A DNA stretch of 64,000 nucleotides from Eonycteris spelaea (GCA_003508835.1 PUFA01000066.1:3224001-3288000), one strand, 5' to 3'. Counted from the stretch's first letter, positions 44,490 through 56,379 are shown. The notes: a model not told the origin generated them from the sequence alone. Numbers and translations: made by a program.

Positions 44490-44612
44490 TGTGATGCATT
44501 AACCCCTTTTCACAGGAGGCTGAGGTTCAAAGAGGTCTAAGTGACTTATACCTGGATCCCACAGCTACGAAGGGGCTGGCTGGTTTTTAATCTCAGGTCT
44601 ATTTGGGGTGGG
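44490..44612 (-). repeat. MIR SINE, antisense
   Basis: 'ccccttttcacaggaggctg', then 'aggttcaaagaggtctaagt' and 'cccacagctacgaagg'. Confidence 0.7.
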
Positions 44613-45082
44613 GGGAAGATGCACAAGGTGGGTTCAGGCCAACGTGTAGCATGTGGACTTTATTTTATAGTCAATAAATTCATTCTTTTTCTTCTTGAGT
44701 TATGAAACTCAGTCTTCTCTGCATGTCTGTTTTGTATTACACATTCCAATCCCTCGAATCTTTCGAGAGCAAGTTTCCTAAGGGAGAAATTGTGCTCATT
44801 GTTTGGAATGTGTACTCCACCGTAGCACAAGGATGATTGAAGACTCCTGACACCTATACGCAGAGACGTAGGGCGTGTGTCACTTAAGTGCCGGAGAGAC
44901 CCACACCTGTGAACACTGTATCAATGGAGTGATGACAGCCGCCTAATATTAAATAGCAGACGTGTGTTCTTTTTGCCACTTAAACTCCCTGGCTTTACTC
45001 TGAGCAATAAGCACCAAAAACAAATACATATTTGTTGAATTTTTGTCTAATTCTGTTTGGGTTCCATTTGTTGAAATGGAAT

Positions 45083-45130
<48 letters not shown>

Positions 45131-45640
45131 ATGCATTTGTGAAAAATGTACTTGAATCTTTACCTTATGGTTTTAACAGTCATGGAAAAAGTCTTGAAAT
45201 ACTTTAAAAGGGAAAGGGGTGGGGCGGGGTGGGGGTGGGATATGACAGGGATAAAAGTTACAATGATCAGAACTTAAGAACCAGCACAGACAAACGTAGT
45301 TAGAGACCATCAGGACACCTGAACGGGAGAAAAGGAACTGGGACATGTGCCAGCGGCTTGCGTTTCACCTGGGTGCTTATGCCATCTGGGCCACCCAGAG
45401 GGAGCCTGTCTGAGGGGCAGAGTGACCCTAGGACTTCTGGGCAGCTGCAGTAGCCAAGGGGGTGACAGCCCTGAGAACAGCACAAGTGCCTTCCAAAGTT
45501 AGTCTCACTGTTTAGCCAGCCTTTTCCAGAATGTGTCCTATTTTCCAACTTGCCTCAGGATAAAACAGCCCCAGGTGCTCTTCAAAAAGCCAGGTTTAAG
45601 GGCTTTACCCAAAACCCAGCGAAAAGGAATGTCTGGGAGA
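44613..45640. other. unassigned intergenic sequence with (TG)n
   Basis: About 1 kb without a named repeat apart from the TG microsatellite listed next. Confidence 0.45.
45086..45128. repeat. (TG)n microsatellite, about 21 units
   Basis: An uninterrupted GT run, the longest dinucleotide repeat of its kind in the window. Confidence 0.98.
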
Positions 45641-45644
45641 GATC

Positions 45645-45835
45645 ATTAACTGAGCAATTACGGGCAAGTTACGTAGCTCATGTGGGACCTCAGTCTCTTC
45701 ATCTTAAAATAGTGACAGGAACAGCCATGTACCCAGCCACGAGACTGTGTGAGGACGAAATCAGGGGATTCAGGCGAGGAGCTAGCTTCGCTGGTGCTGG
45801 CACCCGGTTAATGCTCCATAACTGTCCCCTGCTTA
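45645..45835 (+). repeat. MIR SINE
   Basis: 'tgagcaattacgggcaagtt', 'cctcagtctcttcatcttaa' and 'gctggcacccggttaatgct'. Confidence 0.8.
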
Positions 45836-45842
45836 CCTCCTA

Positions 45843-45889
45843 TTATAGATCTGTGCCTTACCTAGAACAGGTAAGGCACAGATCTATAA
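45843..45889. repeat. perfect 21-bp inverted repeat with 5-base loop
   Basis: The left arm 45843-45863 is the exact reverse complement of the right arm 45869-45889. The loop is 'agaac' at 45864-45868. It lies just after the MIR tail. Confidence 0.97.
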
Positions 45890-46124
45890 AATCACCCTCT
45901 CTAGCCTCAATCTAAAGAGGTGGCCACCGGTAGAATCTCCACATCTTGATCAAACGTGAATATACTTCGCCTCTTTTGTGTTTTGGCGACATTACCTGTG
46001 CCATGGTTCACCCCTGGCCAGGTCTGGCGGAGCCGTACTGCCCTGGGCTTAGTCTAAGGTGCTCGCTGCCTCTTAGAACTACATAGATTTTATTTGATCG
46101 CTCTCCTTCACTCCTGAACACTGA

Positions 46125-47005
46125 CCCCTGGGACAGACTATGCTAAGTCCTGGAAATAAAGTAGGAAAAACAAAGTCCATGCCTTCGTGGAGCTCAGGTT
46201 CTTGACTAGGGAGGCAAGTAATAAAGAAAACAAGGAGCTATGTCCAGAATCTGACCCTTCCTTACTGGAAGCAAAGAGCTGGAAGAGGTGAGGGAGTGGC
46301 AGAAGGAACCTCTTAGGCCCGGAATGCGGGGAGGGTGGTAGGAGATAAGGTTAGGGAAAAAGGAAAGATATAGGCTACCAAAGGCTATTATAAGGAGTTT
46401 GCTTTGACTCTGAGAGATAAGCTTTCAGACCGCTTCCACCAGAGGAGGGACATGATCCCTCCCTTAGGTTTTTCCAGGTTTTACTTTCTGGCGTGGTGTG
46501 GTCAATAAACTGTAGAGGGGCAATGGTAGAAGCAGAGAAACCAGAGAGGAGGCTACTGCACCAGTCCAAGCGAGAGATGATCGTGACTTGGTCCAGGGCA
46601 GAAGATGTGGAGGTAGTAAGAAGCAGTTAGATTCTGGATGTATTTTGGAGGTCAAGACAATAGGATTGGAGGTGGGGTGTGAGAAAAGTACAGGAGTCAA
46701 GGATACTTTTAATGGTGGCAGAGTTGTCATCCCCTGAGATGGAACAAGCTTCTTGATGAGCAGGGGGGTAAGAGAGATCAAAAGTTCAGTTTGGATCATG
46801 CTAAGTTTGAGAGGCCTTGTAGGCATAAATAATGGAAGGGCCAAATAGAAAGGTAAATATACACATATGGAGTCCAGGGGAGAGACTGGGGCAGGAGATA
46901 GCTCTGCGAAGGCCATCAGCACATGGGTGGCATGAGACCACTGGGGAAGGCATCATAGAAGAGATGAGGTCCAAGGACCAAGGCCTGGGGTGCTCAAGGT
47001 GCAGA
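46125..47005 (-). mobile_element. L2 LINE with ORF2 C-terminal remnant, antisense
   Basis: About 880 bp of reversed L2 can be followed from 'aggctattataaggagtttg' through 'gaggctactgcaccagtcca', 'gattctggatgtattttgga' and 'ggtccaaggaccaaggcctg'. On the minus strand, 46922-46464 stays open for 152 codons and includes RPLKLSMIQTELLIS, which resembles the L2 reverse transcriptase C-terminal region. The element is 5'-truncated and inactive. Confidence 0.9.
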
Positions 47006-47064
47006 AATGGGAGCTAATCAAAACGTCCACTCTACAGTCATAGTCTGAGCCTTGCTTAATTTAG

Positions 47065-47245
47065 CCACCAATAGTGTTAAAAGAACTGGCTGTAGATTCG
47101 AAAGACCTAGTCCCTGCCCCTTACTATGGGGATCTTGAGCACAGCATTTCATTCTCTCAACCTGTTCCGGAAGTAGGAATGCTACCCCCCCCCCCGCCAC
47201 AGCACAAGGTTATCGTAAAGATCAAGTGAGAGATGAGAGAGAGAG
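47065..47245 (+). repeat. MIR SINE
   Basis: 'ggatcttgagcacagcattt' and 'cattctctcaacctgttccg', with the tail 'ttatcgtaaagatcaagtg'. Confidence 0.7.
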
Positions 47246-47354
47246 GGAGAGAGTGAGGCAGACTCTGAAGAGCAGAAAATCCTGGTCCTCACATAGCTCT
47301 TCCTAGAGCGGTCCAGTCCAGAAATTTACACTCCATCCTGGGTCCGATCGTATC

Positions 47355-47480
47355 ACTGATGTTTATTCATTCAACAAACACTTCCCGAGAGTCTCCCATA
47401 TGCCAGGAACTGATTACCCAACAGTAAAAGGAGGCACGGTCCCTGAATTCATGGTCGAAGAATGAAAGCAACCTAATACC
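47355..47480 (-). mobile_element. L2 LINE 3' tip, antisense
   Basis: 'ttattcattcaacaaacact' and 'catatgccaggaactgatta' with 'cacggtccctgaattcatgg'. Confidence 0.65.
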
Positions 47481-47754
47481 ACCTAACTGTACGGAGCTCG
47501 GCGCTCGGAGAGTGTCACTGAAACCCAGAGGGTGGCCGAGTGGCCAAACCATGCACGTGCTCCTTCCTCTGCATTCACCAGGCAAGTGGAAGACCCTACA
47601 CTGCCAGGTGTTTTAAGGGACATTTAAAAATAACTACTCTATTCATCGTTTTAAAGTAGAAATCGAGACAGAAGTGATCGCCATTTTTTGACATTTCCAG
47701 GGACTCTCGCAACACACCCCTGGGGGGTGAGAGACCCAGTGTCTCTCACAGGTA

Positions 47755-47965
47755 AAACACAAAGGGCTTCACATGCCAGCATCACCACTTCCTGGCTGCA
47801 CAGCGTTAAGCAAGTCACTACACTCTGCTGGCACTTGGTTTCCTCGTCTGAAAAGAGGGATCGTCATTTCCTCTCTCCTGAGAATTAAATGGGTCGTGCC
47901 TATAAAGACCTTAGCATCACACGGTCACCTTCCAAAAAGGGCAGCCGTTATTATGGGAACTGGAG
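47755..47965 (+). repeat. MIR SINE
   Basis: 'cacttcctggctgcacagcg', 'ggtttcctcgtctgaaaaga' and 'gagaattaaatgggtc'. Confidence 0.85.
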
Positions 47966-48204
47966 GCAGAGGGTTCCCGTTGGCCCTGCAGGGTCCTGAG
48001 TGTTAGGCTAAGGTGGGGAGGGGTGATCACCCAGCCAGCCGAGCTCCAGAGAGGCGGATCAGGGTGCTCTGGCTGCAGCCCATAGATGGGGACTTCCCAG
48101 ACCGTCTGCCCGTGGTGTTTCATTTTGGCAGGACCTCTTGAAGGTCCTCCTTGGGGGTGCCGGGGCATGGCCATGGAAGGACCGGTGTGTCAGACATTCT
48201 GGAT

Positions 48205-48400
48205 CAGGTATGACAGTGGACATAGGAATGAAAGACAAGGAGGATCCAAAAAACAGTTATGGTCCTGGAGACCGTGAGAGACAGTGAGGCATTAACAGAG
48301 ATGGCTTATGTTGAAGCTAGAGACCTGAGGACAGAGGACGATACTTAGGGGACAAAGAGCTCCCAAGGGATCAGAGCGAAGGGAGAGCCTGTGGAATTTT
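48205..48400 (-). mobile_element. possible L2-like fragment, antisense
   Basis: Weak resemblance only. Confidence 0.25.
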
Positions 48401-48679
48401 GGGATGTGGCCACTTTTATCTTTAATAACCTTCAGAGCAACTCACCAGTGATAAGTAAAAAGGACTCTGACCTCGATTGGATCTAAACTCTGGAACTAAA
48501 TTAGCACCATGGGAGCTCTTGCTAACGCTCCCCTCTGTCTGTGGGACAACCCGGCTTCCAGCTCAGACTGCCCTCTGTTGGCCTCCTCAACCACAAATCC
48601 TCATCCCTTTAAGCTCCTCAGAACCAAAAGAAAAGGAAACAATGTTTCCCAAGAGCCTCCCTAGCCTATTCCATACCGT

Positions 48680-48815
48680 TCTTTTTTATTTTCACCATCA
48701 CTCTGTGAGAAGGTTCCAAGGTGGGGAAACTGAGGCACAGAGCGGCTAGGCCCCAAACCACTAAGTCGGAGCAGAGCTAAGCATGGAGGCCAAGTTCTGT
48801 GCTCTACTCCCTGTT
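48680..48815 (-). repeat. MIR SINE, antisense
   Basis: 'ggtggggaaactgaggcaca' and 'gagcggctaggccccaaacc'. Confidence 0.8.
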
Positions 48816-49014
48816 CTCAGCTGTCCTTAAACATGACAAAAGTGATCGGGTCCAATGGAAATCAGATGTTCCCCCCACCAAAAGGGCTGCAAGGCACCCC
48901 AAGTCGTGGTCCCTTTCTTACGGGGTTTAAGACACAATCTTAAGGACCGAGGTTCAAATTTGGCACAAATATAATTAATCAAAGGTTAACACGCCCTGGC
49001 TCTGTGCAAGGCAC

Positions 49015-49180
49015 CCTATCAGGCAAGGTGTAAGGCCAGAAGGTGTTCTTGGCTGTACCTCGACCTCACATGTGACCTTAATCAAGTGCTTCCCCCTTGC
49101 AGGCTCTCGATCCGCAAAAGAGGGGGCGAGTTCCGTAGTGTGTTTTCCCAGCCTTAAAATCGGAGGGTGGTTAGTGCTGT
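49015..49180 (+). repeat. MIR SINE
   Basis: 'cacatgtgaccttaatcaag' and 'ctcgatccgcaaaagagggg'. Confidence 0.6.
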
Positions 49181-49189
49181 CTTTCAGGA

Positions 49190-49640
49190 GGATGATTTTG
49201 GCAGTACTTACAAAATTTTAAATGTGCAGCCACGCTGACTTCTTGAATCTTCCTAGAGAAATATACACGAAAGTACACAACACACACACAGGATGTTTAT
49301 TGCAACATTATGAGTAACAATGACCTAAATGTCTGGCATCACAAGACTGCCTACATAAGTGATGGCATACCTGTACCTTGAAAAAGAAAAGCAAGCTGGA
49401 AAAAAATGAGGAAGGTATCTAAGGGGTCAAGTGGAAGTATCGCCAAGATTTGTTGTTTAATGAAACAAGCAAGATTTGTTCAGAAAGAAAAAAATAATAA
49501 GAGTCTGTCTGGTACAAGACCATTGATATACATGTATAATAAAAGACCTAGAAGGAAGGGTAATGGGGAGATTTCTTTTTCTCCTACAAAATGCTTTACT
49601 TTTAGGATAAAAATAACTTTAAGATATTTTAATTAGCAGA
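49190..49640 (+). mobile_element. old L1 3' end
   Basis: 'ggatgtttattgcaacatta', 'aatgacctaaatgtctggca' and 'gtttaatgaaacaagcaaga' follow the L1M ORF2 end and 3' UTR. Confidence 0.75.
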
Positions 49641-49734
49641 GTGCTACATAAGGTAAGTCTGTATGGATCGCATTCAGGCCGTTTGAACTTGATGATGAGA
49701 TTGGCACAGTATTCCTCAGACTCAGGTGTGTCTT

Positions 49735-49830
49735 GTGCCTTCTCTGTCAACTACACTCAACAACCCAATGGAGTAGACTATGTGACCGGTGGGGAAACTG
49801 AGGCCCCAGACTCTGATTTTCGAGGCTGTT
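49735..49830 (-). repeat. MIR SINE fragment, antisense
   Basis: 'cggtggggaaactgaggccc' within reversed MIR context. Confidence 0.65.
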
Positions 49831-50771
49831 TCTATCATATCACGCACACGCGCTTGAACCCTTTGGGTTCCTGCAAAACTAAGTTCTTCTCTTTGGGGAT
49901 CTCATGGGGATATTTATCCCTCGGTATTGAAATTCTGTGCTCAAGCACCATGCTACTCAAAATGTGGTCTGCTGACTCTTGCGCTGGGTTGGAGAGAAGA
50001 GAGTGGGCTAAAACACGGCAGGTGCTTCGTGTTTGGTGTATGAATGAGTCAGTCACCGAATGAATGGCTGTATGAAGGAGCAAGAGTGAGCCACAGGAAG
50101 GAAAATGCCCAGAATCCAGGTTTCTCATTCAAGTCCCTGCAGAGGGTGAGAGCCTAAGACTTCAAGTGCACAGCCAGACTCGTGGGAGCATCGCGAAACG
50201 GCTCACACTGCTGATGTTAAAGATGGAGCAGGGAGACCTTTGGTCCCCAAGTCACAGAACTGACCAACAGAGAAAAAGTACCAGCGAGGGCCACACACAG
50301 ACCCAAAGCAACATTCACTGCTCCTGATTACAAAACGCCAGACAAGGTTAGTAGACTAAGATAAATATTCTCCTTACCATCCTGAACAAGGCACCATAAA
50401 CACAGGCTGCACGCACGAAGATCCTATTTTAAGGACCGCTGTTTACGTGGAGGCTTTTGGACCCGTTGATCTCAGCGAAGACACTGAGGGAGGGGTGGGG
50501 TTCAGCTCTGGGGCACAGGTTCCAGTCGGTCTTGAAGCTCTTCAAGTGTGTGGAAAATAACTGCAGCCCGAAGTTTCTGCCTCTGAACACAGGCAAAAAC
50601 TCCCCAGTGAGATGTCTGCCGGGCACACCTTGCTCCGTTTTGGAATTTCCCACTGTCACGTTCCGGAAACAAATAGATCTTTATATTTAAAAGACGTGGA
50701 ACTCGAAAAACAACATTGCTTTTTTTTTTTTATTTTTTAATTTCTTTTTAGGTTTCCCTGTGAAGTTGTGC
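49831..50771. other. unassigned intergenic sequence
   Basis: Nothing recognised. Confidence 0.45.
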
Positions 50772-50990
50772 AGTAAAAAGCAGAGTCAGAACAGACCTGG
50801 GGTTCTAACCCCTTCCTCTCTGTGTAAATCTCTAAGCCCACTCATTTATCTTCCCTCCTTCCCCTCAGTCTCCGCATCAGCAAATGGAATAATAACAATG
50901 ACAGCACCTGAGTTAAGGTGAGGATTAAATATCAGGATGTGTAGGACACTTAGCCGAGGCCTGACACAGCCTGAAGGCTCAGTGTTTGGC
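50772..50990 (+). repeat. MIR SINE
   Basis: 'agacctggggttctaacccc', 'cagtctccgcatcagcaaat' and 'gtgaggattaaatatcagg'. Confidence 0.85.
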
Positions 50991-51029
50991 CTCTTTCTAA
51001 TCAGAGGCCAAAGGAGTCTTGAGCTATAC

Positions 51030-51180
51030 CAGGGACCATTTACTCAACACTTGCCAGAGGCCAGAAACGGTGTTAAGTGACATATTTACAATTTTTTTTA
51101 ACACAATCCTCTGAGGTAGCTACTCAGTGTCGCCTTTGGGAGATGAGACGCAGAGAGGCGAATCTCTCCAAACACGCCAA
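51030..51180 (-). repeat. MIR SINE, antisense
   Basis: 'gaccatttactcaacacttg', 'cacaatcctctgaggtagct' and 'gagatgagacgcagagaggc'. It follows a sense MIR after a 40-base gap. Confidence 0.75.
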
Positions 51181-51896
51181 GCTTTCCCCTGCCTGGACCC
51201 TTGGTGTTGGCGCCTGTCCTGGCTCAGCCACTTCAGGGACAGCCAGCCAGGAACTGAAGCAGGCTCCCCAGCTGTGCTGCTGATCACCCCGCCCTCACGC
51301 CCTTGGCCTCCTCCATCTTGCTTCTTTTCCTGTGTCTCCAAAGAGCATAAGATTGTGGGCAACGACTCTGGCTGGCTTTGTTGTTGTTCTCAAGCTTCTT
51401 TCATCATTGGTATAATTTTACATAAACTTGGCATTCCTTTAAATTCTTTAAAAATATGTTCAGTTCTTAAATGTCTCCCGAGGGAAAGAAGGTTTCTATA
51501 AATGATTTAGTTCTCTTCTTAATGTTGAACTTAGTAAGGCTAAATTACCAGATCTCTGTTAACAGCTTTGGTTGTTTGCTGGTTTATTTTCGTTTTGGAA
51601 ACTCCTCTCCATAATGAACCACTTTCCCTCCCCCTGAAAAAAATCTCATGAGGCATTCTGATCAGATGCTGGGCTGTGGGCAGATCCCTTGGAGGGTATC
51701 TCGTTTCTAGAAGGCTCCTAGAAGGCAACAAGTCTTGCAACCTGACTCTTAACTGACTTTTTACCTGCAGGATTGTCTCAGGGCAGAGGCAAGAGGACAC
51801 GGCAATGCTTTCTGCTTCCGAACAAAATGATGTATTCCATAAAGGAAGAAATATTTTTAAACCAATAATCGAAACTCACTTGACCTCATAAAAGGG
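51181..51896. other. unassigned intergenic sequence
   Basis: Nothing recognised. Confidence 0.45.
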
Positions 51897-52062
51897 CAGC
51901 ATAGGAGCAAGGCTCTGGAATTCAGTTACCTGGGGTCGCGTTCCAGGGCTGCCACTTACCTGTGTGACCCCAGGCAAGTAACTTACTTAACTTCTCTGTG
52001 CCTCGGTGTCCTCCTCTGTAAAACGAGGGTGATAACGTGTGTTTTCGTAATAAGGAGATAGT
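51897..52062 (+). repeat. MIR SINE, well preserved
   Basis: 'gggctgccacttacctgtgt', 'gaccccaggcaagtaactta' and 'cttctctgtgcctcggtgtc'. Confidence 0.93.
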
Positions 52063-52559
52063 GTTGGCAGGATTTTTCTGGGGTTTTCCAGAACACTCAA
52101 GGCTAAAACTAGGAAAGTCCCAGACAAACTAGGTGAGTTGATAAACTCAGGATGAAATAAGAGCGGACATGCATTCTCCTTAGGCGCAGCACCTGCACAT
52201 CTTAAGTCCCCGTAGCTGTTATTATTTATGGCCGCCTCCATCATCTATCTTATTCCTCGCCCCTTGCTGACATGCTTCCTCATTTCCTCATCGTCTACTC
52301 TGCAGGGGCCTCCAATGTGCCTTTTATTCTTACTATGCCCCGGACAGTATGCCCCCAAAGTCCCCAGCGAATGTTTCTGTCCGTTCACAGGGCAAGCACC
52401 GAGAGAATTTATTATATACCAGGTCAGCAGCTTGGAAACGAATCCTACAGCCTTTTCCCCTTGCTTCGCCTTCCTCAACGTTCAGGCAACATCTAACTTC
52501 AAAGTTAGAATGGGGACCATCCCATGTGATTATGATACTGGAGAGTTGAGTGATAACCT
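52063..52559. other. unassigned intergenic sequence
   Basis: A faint L2-like pyrimidine-rich part at about 52244-52350. Otherwise nothing. Confidence 0.4.
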
Positions 52560-52785
52560 CTGCAAGCCCAGGAGTGCCAGTGCCCACAGGCGACCGCCTG
52601 GAGCTGGGACAGTGCCTGGGAACAGACTCTCCCTCAGCCTCCAGAAGGGGCCAACGCGACCCACACCTGGATTTTGGACATCAGGCCTCCAGAACTGTGA
52701 GAGAACACATTTCTGCTGCTTTTAAGCCTCCTGGTTTGTCGTACTTTGGTACGACAGCCCGAGGAACTGACACAGCCCCCTCCTA
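52560..52785 (+). mobile_element. MLT1-type LTR, 3' half
   Basis: 'ggcctccagaactgtgagag', 'acatttctgctgcttttaag', 'cctcctggtttgtcgtactt' and 'gacagcccgaggaactgaca' form the standard MLT1 3' end. Confidence 0.92.
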
Positions 52786-52934
52786 CACCCCAAGTCCAGG
52801 CCTTCCCCATCCTGTGGTCTGAGAATGCAAGGACCCTTCATGGGTCTCCCTGCCTTCGAGCTCTCTTTCCTCTCAAATCCATTGTAAAACGTCAGTTCCT
52901 GTCTCCCAGGTCAGAAACCTGCCATGATACGCCT

Positions 52935-53116
52935 ACGTCAGCACTTTCCACCGGAGGGTAAGAATCCCACGGCTGATAGTTGGGATTACAGGTTCCCTGG
53001 GCCGCATTCCAGACCTCCAGAAATGGGACCACAGAAGGGGGTGGCCCTGGAATCTGCATTTTTAATAAGCACCTAAGATGGTTCTTATCCTCAAGCACAT
53101 TTGGGACACCCTGCCC
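52935..53116 (+). mobile_element. MER5-like hAT-Charlie DNA transposon remnant
   Basis: 'gtcagcactttccaccggag', 'ggccctggaatctgcatttt' and 'aataagcacctaagatggtt' ending 'acatttgggacaccctg' match the MER5A/B layout. It is non-autonomous and carries no transposase. Confidence 0.8.
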
Positions 53117-53399
53117 TATAAGATAAAATCTGGAAGAGACCGAAGGCCTTGGGTTAATGATCTCCCTAAAATGGCGCCAATTTAATGGTCATCTCCTGAG
53201 AATCTCCGGGGTGTTGGAATTCATCCCAGTGTGTCCCCGCCTCGCTCTGCTGAACCCGGTCATCCTCCACTCAAGGATGACTGTTTGGAGAACTACTTAG
53301 TCCTTGCCATTTTCCTCCCTAGAACACCCCTTCATTTCCTCCCTCTTCTAGATGTAGATTCAGAGGCCAGAGACCTTAAAGTTATTCCGAATTATTTGG

Positions 53400-53720
53400 A
53401 GACGGCTTTTTGGTGAACTGGGAATAAAACCCGAACCCCTCCTCATGACCCAGCTCCGCCCACCTCACCCTCAGTCTCATTGGAGCCATTCTTCACCTTG
53501 ATCTTGAAACTGGGCTTTTCTTTTAATTCTCCAAGCACACCAAGGTTTCCCTGCCTTGATGCCTGGCACACGTTCTTTTCCCTGACCCCCGCCCCCCGTC
53601 ACCTTGGAAGGCTTGAATATCTCCTCCTCAGAGCTTTTCCTAAGGAGAATACTCTCTCACTCACTCTCACACTCTCTCTCTCTCTCTCTCTCTCTTAGTC
53701 ACTACCTTCTGTTTGATCAG
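53400..53720 (+). mobile_element. L2 LINE 3' region with (TC)n
   Basis: 'catgacccagctccgcccac', 'ccttgatgcctggcacacgt' and 'tctcctcctcagagcttttc' follow L2. A TC microsatellite occupies about 53664-53697. Confidence 0.75.
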
Positions 53721-53949
53721 TTGTCATCATTTAAAAATCAGGAAGTTCCACATAAAAACACCCAGCCCCTCTTAAAGAATCGGCAGACTTGGCACTACGA
53801 AGCCCGTGTTCCCGCTCGGCTCCACCAGCTGCTGGCGAGCCCTTCCCGTGGGCTGGCGCTCTCTCCTCAGGCCGCTCTTCATTCCTTCCACTCACCTGCC
53901 TGGGCCATAAAGCCATCTGCCTTGTGACACTTCCCTGCCACCCGCTCCG

Positions 53950-53965
53950 CCCCCCCCCCCCCCCA
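53950..53965. repeat. poly-C tract
   Basis: A run of about 14-16 C bases. Its length may be unreliable. Confidence 0.85.
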
Positions 53966-54159
53966 AAACTGGTTCACTGGCTTATCATCTTACAAGAAGA
54001 GACATGGTCTTAGCCCCGGGGCAGCCCCAGCATCTAGCCTGGCCTGGCACGTCGCTGGACCTCAGTAAAGATGCGCTGAAAAAAAATGGATGGTTGTCCG
54101 GCCCAAGGCCACACCACTCACTCTGCCCTTTAATCACACCCTTCCCTGCCAGACGCTTT

Positions 54160-54620
54160 AATGTGTGCCCAGTGCCTACCTCCTCCTTAGATCTTATGAA
54201 AACACAAATCTGATTGTTTCCTTGCCCACTTTGAAAGATTTTTTCTCCAGCACCAACTGGAGAAAGCATAAACTCTTCACCACCGCCTTTTTGAGGCCCT
54301 TGACATCTAGCTCCACCTACTTCTCCAAGCTCCACCTCCAGAGAGAGCCCCCACCCGGCACACACCCACACCCGGCTCAGCGCGACTCCAGGACACGCTG
54401 TGTTCCTTCCCACCCCCACACCTCGGCTGCTGCGAAGCTTCTTCTCCCTGGAATGCCTCCTCCCCATCTCACCCCACACACCCCCAGGCCCTAGCAAACT
54501 CCTACTCATTCTTCTGCCCTAGCTCTAAAAAAGTGGCTTCACCCTGAAACACTCCCGACTCCGGGCTGACTCAGTCATTCTTCGTTTCTGCTCCTACCCG
54601 CTCTTCATACCTGGCTTTGC
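54160..54620 (+). mobile_element. L2 LINE 3' region
   Basis: 'ctgattgtttccttgcccac', 'tccctggaatgcctcctccc' and 'aaactcctactcattcttct' are in L2 order. Confidence 0.8.
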
Positions 54621-54748
54621 GTAAGCCTCAAAATAGCAGCGGGTGTCTTCTGAGCCTTGTTCTGTGCCAGACGGGGGTGGGGGTGGGGAGCTTTATCGCA
54701 GTTAATCCTACACCCAAGAGAGCCCTGCCTGGAGGCAGCCCCCACCCT

Positions 54749-54769
54749 CCCCCCCCCCCCCCCCCCCAC
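54749..54769. repeat. poly-C tract
   Basis: About 19 C bases with G runs close downstream. The pair could form a hairpin or quadruplex, and the length may be wrong. Confidence 0.85.
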
Positions 54770-55034
54770 CTGGGGTGGGGGGGCTGGAAAAGCAAGAGGA
54801 TCACTTCTCACCTCCGGCTTTCCTGAGAACCATCCTGTCGCCCATTTAAGTTTTTCTTTCTCCTTTCACACTTGCCCCCCCAGGCCTCCCCGTCTCCCTT
54901 CCTGCTTATATTTTTTCTCCAAGGCCCTTTTCACTAACACACTGTATATATTCATCAAATAACGAGTGTATTCTGTCTCTGGACTCTATCTCTTTCGTGA
55001 CTACAATATCCCATCCTTGCCATCTAGAATAGTA

Positions 55035-55210
55035 CTGATACGGACACTCAAAAATATTTATTAATTCACAGAAGGCAGATATTATCACCGTCTTCTGTTT
55101 ACTCCTGCGGGAAGCGGTCTTAGAGAGATTAAGACAGATACCGAGTTCCACAGCTGGTCGGTAGAAGAGCCAGATGCGATTTCAGGGTGAGCAATTCCAA
55201 CACCCCACCA
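55035..55210 (-). repeat. MIR SINE, antisense, diverged
   Basis: 'aaatatttattaattcacag' then 'tcttagagagattaagacag' and 'tccacagctggtcggtagaa'. Confidence 0.65.
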
Positions 55211-55254
55211 TCACCCTAAACGGTGCCCACCACTTCAGAAGATCTGTCTGGCCC

Positions 55255-55350
55255 GGTCTGTTAAGCGTGAGTTCCTCGGAGCCAGGAACTCTATTGTATT
55301 CGTATTTGTGTTTTCTTTCTGACCCTCGGTGGCCGTCAGGGAACGTTTGC
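55255..55350 (+). mobile_element. L2 LINE 3' tip
   Basis: 'agcgtgagttcctcggagcc' and 'aggaactctattgtattcgt' match the conserved L2 3' tip. Confidence 0.7.
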
Positions 55351-55504
55351 TGAGCCAATCTGTAAGTAAACTGTGATGTGCTGGGTGGCAGGAATCGTAC
55401 CTTCGTCCTGTTTTCTTTATTATCCTTTATCTCCACGTCGAGCACAGTGTTAAACGTACAGTTGGGGTTTATTAAATACACTAATGAATTCTGCGATGGC
55501 AGTA

Positions 55505-55780
55505 ATACGAACAATTAGACAGCAATAATGACAATGAAAAGTTAACACTTATGGAGTTCTGACTCTATGCTGGGCCCTAACCTAAGGGCTTTGTCTGTGA
55601 ATTAAGACAATTAATTCTTTTATTATCCTCATTTTACAGATGTGGAACCGAGGCTCAAAGAAGTTAAGAATTTGCCCAAGGTCAACCAGCTAGGACATGG
55701 CAGAGGCAGGATCTGAATGTAGGCCTCTGGCTCACAGGTCATGTCCTCAAAGACCACCCTAGGCTGCCTCTTGGCCTCTG
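55505..55780 (-). repeat. MIR SINE, antisense, near full length
   Basis: 'tcattttacagatgtggaac', 'gaggctcaaagaagttaaga' and 'atttgcccaaggtcaaccag', ending at the tRNA-like head ('ggatctgaatgtaggcctct'). Confidence 0.95.
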
Positions 55781-55904
55781 TAACTAAAATACATCCATAA
55801 TAAAAGGTTGCCCTATGTGAAACAAAGAATGGTTTATTATGCGTTTCCGTTTTATTTCCAGGGATTTTTTTCAAAGCCTTTCATAGGCGATATTCTTGCT
55901 AACT

Positions 55905-56100
55905 AGTAACCGCTAAGATTTGCACCACACTTGATGGTTTGCAGAGCAGTTTCGTGTGTAGTTTCTCATCTGATCCCAGCAACTTCGCGATGATGTGGTC
56001 CTGCTTGTCTCCTTTTAGAGAGCAAGGAGCTGAGGCTCTGCGCCTTAAGGGAAAGGGGTCAAGGTCACCCAGCCAGCAAGAACAGAGAAGGCTCAATTAA
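55905..56100 (-). repeat. MIR-related SINE, antisense
   Basis: 'gcagagcagtttcgtgtgta', 'catctgatcccagcaacttc' and 'ggtcaaggtcacccagccag'. Confidence 0.75.
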
Positions 56101-56379
56101 CATCTATCACTTAAAAAGAATTAAGATCTGAGCGCCTCCAAATAGAAAGCTCTTCTATGCTGCAACTACAAGTAAATAGATAATCCTTGGGGAAGCTTAG
56201 CACCTGGTAGGACCCTCATAAATGCTAGTGGCCATCATCAATCTCACCAGCACCTCCTAGGAACTGGAGTATTTTAGCCGATGACTGCACCTGTCTGTTG
56301 ACCCTGAACGAGAGGTTACCTTTTTCGTTCCAGTTCACCCCTGGTAATGTTGAAATAATGATCACTCTCATTATCCCAG

